A model generated the notes under the pieces. It saw nothing but the letters and a program-made list of their open reading frames with translations. It was not told where the DNA came from and ran no database searches. 6,175 nucleotides of DNA from an uncultured Clostridia bacterium (GTDB lineage: Bacteria > Bacillota > Clostridia > HGM11514): positions 1 to 6,175 of the forward strand of contig CABSMD010000162.1 of the NCBI GenBank assembly GCA_902478725.1, given 5' to 3'. Each line of letters opens with the position of its first letter. Positions within the stretch are counted from its first letter, which is position 1. Position numbers and translations under genes: made by a program. This document shows positions 1-3,353 of this stretch, in pieces.

Positions 1-2
1 TG

Positions 3-47
3 CTAAAGCTCTTCGTCATCAACGATCGGGCTGGGCTGTATCATTAA
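3..47 (+). CDS. Possible C-terminal tail of an upstream gene (partial)
   Basis: This frame is open from the left edge and ends at a TAA at 45-47, giving a 14-residue tail LKLFVINDRAGLYH. An intrinsic terminator hairpin begins directly at the stop, which is where one expects the end of a rightward gene. Too little is visible to name a product. The other two forward frames either stop at once (TAA at 4-6) or run through the terminator, so they are poorer candidates. The region could also be non-coding. Confidence 0.3.
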   Translation, partial: LKLFVINDRAGLYH

Positions 48-70
48 GGAGAGGCACAGCCTCTCTTTTT
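46..70 (+). terminator. Rho-independent terminator
   Basis: A 7-bp perfect stem, GAGAGGC (49-55) with GCCTCTC (59-65), closes a 3-nt ACA loop. It is extended by G-T and A-T pairs at the base and followed by a T run at 66-70. It would end rightward transcription from whatever lies left of the window. Read on the minus strand the hairpin lacks a good T tract, so it is probably one-directional. Confidence 0.8.
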
Positions 71-71
71 A

Positions 72-200
72 TACCCTATAACCTGCGCAATCTCATTCGC
101 GGCAGGAATCATAAATCTGATCTGTCTGAATACATACAGAGTCGCAGGGCTGTTCGGGTTTATGAACAGACGCCGGCGCCGATGTAATTTTCTCACTCAT
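72..200 (-). pseudogene. Truncated start of a clostridial cysteine-motif protein
   Basis: On the minus strand an ATG at 200-198 lies six bases after a perfect AGGAGGAG ribosome binding site (207-214). It opens a 35-codon frame starting MSEKITSAPAS and containing VCIQTDQIYDSCRE, then a TGA at 95-93. Reading past the TGA gives DCAGYRV and a TAA at 71-69. From memory, a family of clostridial proteins of a few hundred residues begins with a similar proline- and cysteine-containing segment, with a motif close to VCIDxxxVYDSCRDKDCLEDLRV. The TGA falls where that motif has a lysine or arginine, and the DC and RV pairs continue after it. The simplest reading is a gene remnant with a nonsense mutation and loss of the remainder. 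A genuine 35-residue peptide is possible, because the start signals are intact. The family assignment is recalled, not searched. Confidence 0.5.
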
Positions 201-264
201 TCTTTGCTCCTCCTTTTTTTGTCCCTCCATACAGCGGAAGCTGTACGGTAGGCTCTTTCATTAC

Positions 265-273
265 TATAGTATG
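265..273 (-). promoter_or_regulatory. Sporulation-sigma-like -10 element upstream of the truncated gene
   Basis: The minus strand reads CATACTATA here. It fits the -10 pattern CATAnnnTA of sigma-K promoters and the CATACTA form of sigma-G. An AC dinucleotide lies 17 bases upstream, as sigma-K promoters have. Transcription would start near 258, about 58 bases before the ATG at 200. The match is short and could be chance, but it suits a spore-former. Confidence 0.3.
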
Positions 274-291
274 TGCCGGAAAAATTTTGTG

Positions 292-321
292 TGAATGCTT
301 TTTCCGCCTGCAAAATATAAT
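292..321 (+). promoter_or_regulatory. Weak candidate promoter for the propeller/coiled-coil gene
   Basis: A perfect TATAAT lies at 316-321, with only TGAATG (292-297, 18-bp spacer) as a -35 region, which is a poor sigma-A match. Transcription would begin near 328, leaving a leader of about 15 bases that just includes the AAGAGGTGAT ribosome binding site (328-337). The site may be real but activator-dependent, or it may be only AT-rich sequence. Confidence 0.3.
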
Positions 322-342
322 ATTCATAAGAGGTGATGAAAG

Positions 343-1671
343 GTGAATTTTTATGTTAAAACAAACACCGGCGCGACGCATTTTTTCCATGACCCCCGCA
401 AAGGGATCTGCTACCGCAGCGCGGTTTCTCCTGTGCGAACCGAAGCGCTGTTTGCGGAGGCGGAGGACGATTTTGACCTGCTCTGCGACCAGCAGGGGCG
501 TATTTATCTGATCTGTCAGAGCAAAGCGGGAGAGATTATTTATTTTGTACAGAACGCCGGGCAGTGGCACCGCCAAGTAATACTAAAAAGCAAAAACGCC
601 ACGGCGGCCGCCTCGCAATTCAAGCTGCTGGCCAATGAGGACGGCGTACACCTGTTTTACCTGCTGCGGCACAATGAAGAAATTCTGCTGGTTCGCCAGC
701 CTCTCCCCTCCGGCCAGCCTGAGGCGGTGGCGCGTCTGAGCCAACCGCGTTTTTTGGCAAGACGGGACGAGGCGGGCTGTCTCTATCTGCTCTATCCCAG
801 CGCTGACCACGATGGGGAATATGTCCTGAGCGTTTACCGCTTCGGCAACTGGAACCCGCCGCGTCCGATCGGGGGCGGATACACGGTGGAGGATGCACTG
901 TTTACCGGTTATATGACCGCCCACCTGTCCCTGTTTAAGAACAACAACCTGTTTTACGCGACGTTGGGTGAAAATGGCCTGGATATGCCGGTACATATCG
1001 CAATGAGCAAGCGCCCCGCCTCGGTATTGCTGTTCTATGAGGATACCCTGTGGGTGCTGTTCGATCAAAACGGCGCGTTATATTATTGGAAAAAAAGCGA
1101 ACGGCCGTTTACCCCGTCTCGCATCATTTCGAGCGCCTATCCGCAGTTGTTCCAGGTGCGGCTGACCGATGGCATGGAGTTTGAGATTGGCGGGCAATGC
1201 TATGGAAACCTGGTACAAAACCGCGTCAACCTGTATATCCTCTCCAATCTGGAGCGCAAGGCGGACGCCCCCAAAAAAGCCATACCGGATTCTACCAGCA
1301 TTGAGCTAACCAAACGGACGCTCAAGACGGAAGCGGCGTTACAGACGGTGAGCCAGAATCTCTCCCAGCTTGCCAAGGAGGTTGCAAAGCTCTCCATCCG
1401 TTTGGATGAATTAGACCGGCAAGTAAAAAGCCGGACGGCGGTTGCATCACAGTCCTCTCAGGCCGCCGCGTTCTTTGAAAGCGAGGAGGCCATCGCCTTT
1501 TCACAGCCGGATACCGCCGTGCAGCATTCTGTTGCCCGACAGGATGTTGAGGTGCAACAGATTCCTGCTGTCCCACAAGGTGGTAATGAATCACAGATGA
1601 GCTCGCAGTTGCAGTTAGAAGCCGATGCACCGGAAATGGAAAACCAAAAAATGGATAATTTTGGAGAATAG
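343..1671 (+). CDS. Unknown protein: propeller-like beta repeats plus coiled coil
   Basis: The gene encodes 442 residues from a GTG start chosen for the AAGAGGTGAT ribosome binding site ending five bases upstream. There is no signal peptide or membrane segment, so the product is probably cytoplasmic or, in a spore-former, spore-associated. Residues 1-300 show a recurring pattern about every 40-45 residues: a D-x-x-G-x-hYLhY strand pair followed by a second strand. Examples are QQGRIYLICQS (50-60), EDGVHLFYLL (99-108), AGCLYLLYPS (144-153), NNLFYATLGE (201-210) and DTLWVLFDQNG (234-244). This resembles five or six blades of a sialidase-like or similar beta-propeller. Residues 318-362 form a heptad-patterned coiled coil (L327, L333, V336, L340, L343, V347, L350, L354, L357). 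The last 80 residues are Gln-, Ala- and Glu-rich and probably disordered. I do not recognise a named family. Such an architecture suggests an oligomerising binding or scaffold protein, but no function is assigned. Confidence 0.85.
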   Translation: MNFYVKTNTGATHFFHDPRKGICYRSAVSPVRTEALFAEAEDDFDLLCDQQGRIYLICQSKAGEIIYFVQNAGQWHRQVILKSKNATAAASQFKLLANEDGVHLFYLLRHNEEILLVRQPLPSGQPEAVARLSQPRFLARRDEAGCLYLLYPSADHDGEYVLSVYRFGNWNPPRPIGGGYTVEDALFTGYMTAHLSLFKNNNLFYATLGENGLDMPVHIAMSKRPASVLLFYEDTLWVLFDQNGALYYWKKSERPFTPSRIISSAYPQLFQVRLTDGMEFEIGGQCYGNLVQNRVNLYILSNLERKADAPKKAIPDSTSIELTKRTLKTEAALQTVSQNLSQLAKEVAKLSIRLDELDRQVKSRTAVASQSSQAAAFFESEEAIAFSQPDTAVQHSVARQDVEVQQIPAVPQGGNESQMSSQLQLEADAPEMENQKMDNFGE

Positions 1672-1674
1672 CTA

Positions 1675-1703
1675 TTGCAGGTCTGGTAAAAATGTAGTAT
1701 AAT
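1675..1703 (+). promoter_or_regulatory. Sigma-A promoter for the SLOG gene
   Basis: TTGCAG (1675-1680) and a perfect TATAAT (1698-1703) are separated by exactly 17 bases. The promoter starts four bases after the stop codon of the preceding gene, so the SLOG gene has its own promoter. Transcription would begin near 1710, giving a leader of about 130 bases before the ATG at 1840. Confidence 0.6.
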
Positions 1704-1781
1704 TTTTTACATAAGCAATTCTCTTTTCCGTAAAAAGAAAAACTGCCAGTGCTAAACTTTGACTGGAAGGAAAGGGACTGC

Positions 1782-1892
1782 ATGGAACGAATGGGGTTTA
1801 TGGCATTGCAGGGGATGACTGATACAAAGGAGGAATGGTATGGCATCGTGTTGCTTTACGGGTCACCGGACAATTCCGGCAAAGGATTTTGA
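1782..1892 (+). CDS. Possible 36-residue upstream ORF overlapping the SLOG gene start
   Basis: An ATG at 1782, five bases after AAGGAAAGGG (1767-1776), opens a 36-codon frame that ends at TGA 1890-1892. It covers the SLOG ribosome binding site and overlaps the first 53 bases of the SLOG gene in the +1 frame. Its peptide begins MERMGFMALQGM and resembles nothing I recognise. The good ribosome binding site is the only evidence. It could be a leader peptide that modulates translation of the downstream gene, or chance. Confidence 0.2.
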   Translation: MERMGFMALQGMTDTKEEWYGIVLLYGSPDNSGKGF

Positions 1893-2307
1893 TCTGGTCA
1901 GGTGCGGGCTGGAGGATGAAATAGACAGACTGGCCGGAGAGGGCGTGGAACAGTTTTACGCCGGCGGTGCCCTGGGGTTCGATACGCTGGCCTCGCTCAC
2001 GGTGTTGATGCTCAAACGCCGGCACCCGGGCATTCGCCTGATACTTGTTCTGCCCTGCCGCGACCAGGCGGATAAATGGACACAGATGGACCAGGTACAG
2101 TATGAATATATCAAGTCGTGTGCGGATGAGGTGGTCTACACTGCTGAACAGTACCACAGGGGCTGTATGCAAAAGCGCAACCGTTATTTGGTGGATCACA
2201 GTGCTTATTGCATCTGTTACCTGACCCGATCCTCCGGCGGGACGGCCTACACCGTCAAATATGCCAGGGAGCATGGGCTGCAATTGGTCAATATTGCACA
2301 GATATAA
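1840..2307 (+). CDS. SLOG family protein, YpsA/DUF1273 type
   Basis: This 155-residue protein has the marks of the YpsA branch of the SLOG superfamily, Rossmann-like proteins thought to bind nucleotides or nucleotide-derived ligands. CCFTGHR at residues 4-10 is the first strand and loop. GGALGFDTLA at 42-51 is the glycine-rich ligand loop. PCRDQADKW (72-80) follows the next strand, then CMQKRNRYLVDHS (109-121) and GGTAYTVKYA (133-142) near the C-terminus. The length is close to the usual size for stand-alone members. The start follows AAGGAGG (1827-1833) with six bases of spacing. It is monocistronic, with its own promoter and terminator. In Bacillus and Staphylococcus, YpsA/GpsA has been linked to cell division and stress, but this copy may differ. 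Family confidence is high, while the biochemical role is unknown. Confidence 0.92.
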   Translation: MASCCFTGHRTIPAKDFDLVRCGLEDEIDRLAGEGVEQFYAGGALGFDTLASLTVLMLKRRHPGIRLILVLPCRDQADKWTQMDQVQYEYIKSCADEVVYTAEQYHRGCMQKRNRYLVDHSAYCICYLTRSSGGTAYTVKYAREHGLQLVNIAQI

Positions 2308-2318
2308 AATACGATACG

Positions 2319-2362
2319 GAGACAGTGCCGATCAAATGCGGTTATCGGTGCTGTCTCTTTTT
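2319..2362 (+). terminator. Rho-independent terminator after the SLOG gene
   Basis: A 14-bp stem (2319-2332 with 2344-2357) containing two G-T wobbles and an 11-nt loop is followed by a T tract at 2358-2362. It begins 11 bases after the SLOG stop codon. The final T of the tract and the next base lie within the TAA stop codon of the convergent araC-family gene (2363-2361). On the minus strand the same hairpin is followed only by CGTATCGTATTTT, so it might serve leftward transcription less efficiently. Confidence 0.85.
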
Positions 2363-3203
2363 ATATTCGAACCCCAAAATAGGGGGACTGCCGATCCGTG
2401 TGTGTTCTGTTGCGGAAATATCGTGGTGAGACAAGAGAATATTTTTTGAATTCTTTTGAAAAATGTGAAATGTCGTTATAGCCCACCATGGCCGCGATGT
2501 CGCTGACCGAAATCTGGGTATACAACAGAAGGTAGCGACTGTAGTCCATGCGTTTTTCATAGACATAGCGCATGGGGGGAACACCGTAACGTGCTTTGAA
2601 CAGACGGCATAGATAGTTGGGGTGTACCTTGGCGATTCCCGCAAGAAGCGGAAGGGTAAGCTTTTCACCGAGATGGCGGTTGATGTATTTTTCTGCTGCG
2701 TCCAGCTCCTTTGACGTATCCGGAATGTCAAGCACCGACTGCGATTCGTTCAGCGACACGTAAAAGGCAATCAACCGCAGCAGGTTTGACCGTAGCTCCA
2801 GACTGCTGCCCAGGCTTTTGTTCCGGGCTGACTGCAATATAGATTCGCAGATTTCTTTTACTTCGTCGTTTAATCCCAAATGCATAAAGCAGGGCAGATT
2901 GATCAGCTGGTTGATCTTTTGGCCGTTGATTTCCATATAAAAATGAAAATAATATTTTTTAACCCGATCGTCACTGATCAGACGGAAGCTGTGGAGCGCG
3001 CCGTCCGGAATAAAAAAGAAATCCCCTTTTCTGCCTATGTATTCCTTCCCTTCTATGGTAATTGCACATTCCCCGTCGACGATATAGTAGATTTTGCAGT
3101 ATAACTGTTTTATGTCTTTCTGCCCCCAAAGGGACGGAACCCGTAAAAAATCTCCTTCGTAATAGCATAGGTACATATCCGAAAACAAATCCTGTATTTT
3201 CAT
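2361..3203 (-). CDS. AraC-family transcriptional regulator with N-terminal cupin
   Basis: The product is 280 residues from an ATG at 3203-3201. This start is preferred because GGGGTG lies six bases upstream; a GTG three codons earlier (3212) has no usable ribosome binding site. Residues 35-90 form an AraC-binding-type cupin, including GDFFFIPDGALHSF at 60-73, expected to sense a small ligand such as a sugar. Residues 165-265 form the AraC/XylS DNA-binding domain. Its first helix-turn-helix is LTLPLLAGIAKVHPNYLCRLF (182-202) read as two parts. The second is ISVSDIAAMVGY (231-242) with the signature segment DISHFSKEFKK (244-254) and the SPRYFR end. It is intact and typical in length. Its neighbour is a divergently transcribed secreted repeat protein, the likely target by genomic convention. 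The ligand cannot be read from sequence. Confidence 0.93.
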   Translation of the reverse strand: MKIQDLFSDMYLCYYEGDFLRVPSLWGQKDIKQLYCKIYYIVDGECAITIEGKEYIGRKGDFFFIPDGALHSFRLISDDRVKKYYFHFYMEINGQKINQLINLPCFMHLGLNDEVKEICESILQSARNKSLGSSLELRSNLLRLIAFYVSLNESQSVLDIPDTSKELDAAEKYINRHLGEKLTLPLLAGIAKVHPNYLCRLFKARYGVPPMRYVYEKRMDYSRYLLLYTQISVSDIAAMVGYNDISHFSKEFKKYSLVSPRYFRNRTHTDRQSPYFGVRI

Positions 3204-3247
3204 CTCTTTCACCCCGGTTAAAATAATACAACTTTTTATCTATATTC

Positions 3248-3288
3248 TACATTTACATTAACAGTATAGCTTGTTACAATAAACTTGT
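3248..3288. promoter_or_regulatory. Candidate operator elements in the divergent control region
   Basis: Three short motifs cluster here. A perfect tandem TACATT TACATT (3248-3259) sits on the predicted araC start site. TTGTTACAA (3271-3279), a palindrome with one central base, lies in the araC promoter spacer. CTTGT occurs twice as a direct repeat (3270-3274 and 3284-3288), 14 bases apart. AraC-type regulators often bind direct repeats, and other repressors bind palindromes, but none of these motifs is diagnostic. Confidence 0.25.
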
Positions 3289-3291
3289 CAA
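3263..3291 (-). promoter_or_regulatory. Near-consensus sigma-A promoter of the araC-family gene
   Basis: Read on the minus strand, a perfect TTGACA (3291-3286) is followed after 17 bases by TATACT (3268-3263). Transcription would start near 3256, about 53 bases before the ATG at 3203. Such a strong promoter suggests steady expression of the regulator unless it is repressed. The spacer contains the 9-bp palindrome TTGTTACAA (3271-3279). Confidence 0.8.
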
Positions 3292-3299
3292 CGGTGTAT

Positions 3300-3328
3300 T
3301 TGAACAGGCTTAATAAAGTACAACTAAT
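3300..3328 (+). promoter_or_regulatory. Weak promoter for the secreted repeat protein
   Basis: TTGAAC (3300-3305) and ACTAAT (3323-3328) are separated by 17 bases, and each matches four of six consensus positions. Transcription would start near 3335. A weak core promoter is usual for genes that need an AraC-type activator, and the araC promoter lies directly upstream in the opposite direction. Confidence 0.35.
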
Positions 3329-3353
3329 TTTTAATAAGGTGAAAGGAAGTGGG

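Noticed and set aside
93..95. TGA read as selenocysteine or a recoded codon in the truncated gene
   Set aside because: The family position is a lysine or arginine rather than cysteine, no convincing selenocysteine-insertion hairpin follows, and read-through meets another stop seven codons on.
193..576. A 127-codon minus-strand frame across the start of the propeller/coiled-coil gene
   Set aside because: It overlaps the better supported gene at 343 and the ribosome binding site of the truncated minus-strand gene, and its sequence resembles no family.
1746..1766. CCAGT/ACTGG inverted repeat in the SLOG leader as a riboswitch or terminator
   Set aside because: The stem is only five base pairs with an 11-nt loop and no T tract or conserved riboswitch core.
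583..1846. Several minus-strand frames opposite the propeller/coiled-coil gene
   Set aside because: They are composition shadows of the forward gene, lacking ribosome binding sites and recognisable motifs.
3204..3212. GTG start three codons earlier for the araC-family gene
   Set aside because: There is no ribosome binding site at proper distance upstream, while GGGGTG is well placed for the ATG at 3203.
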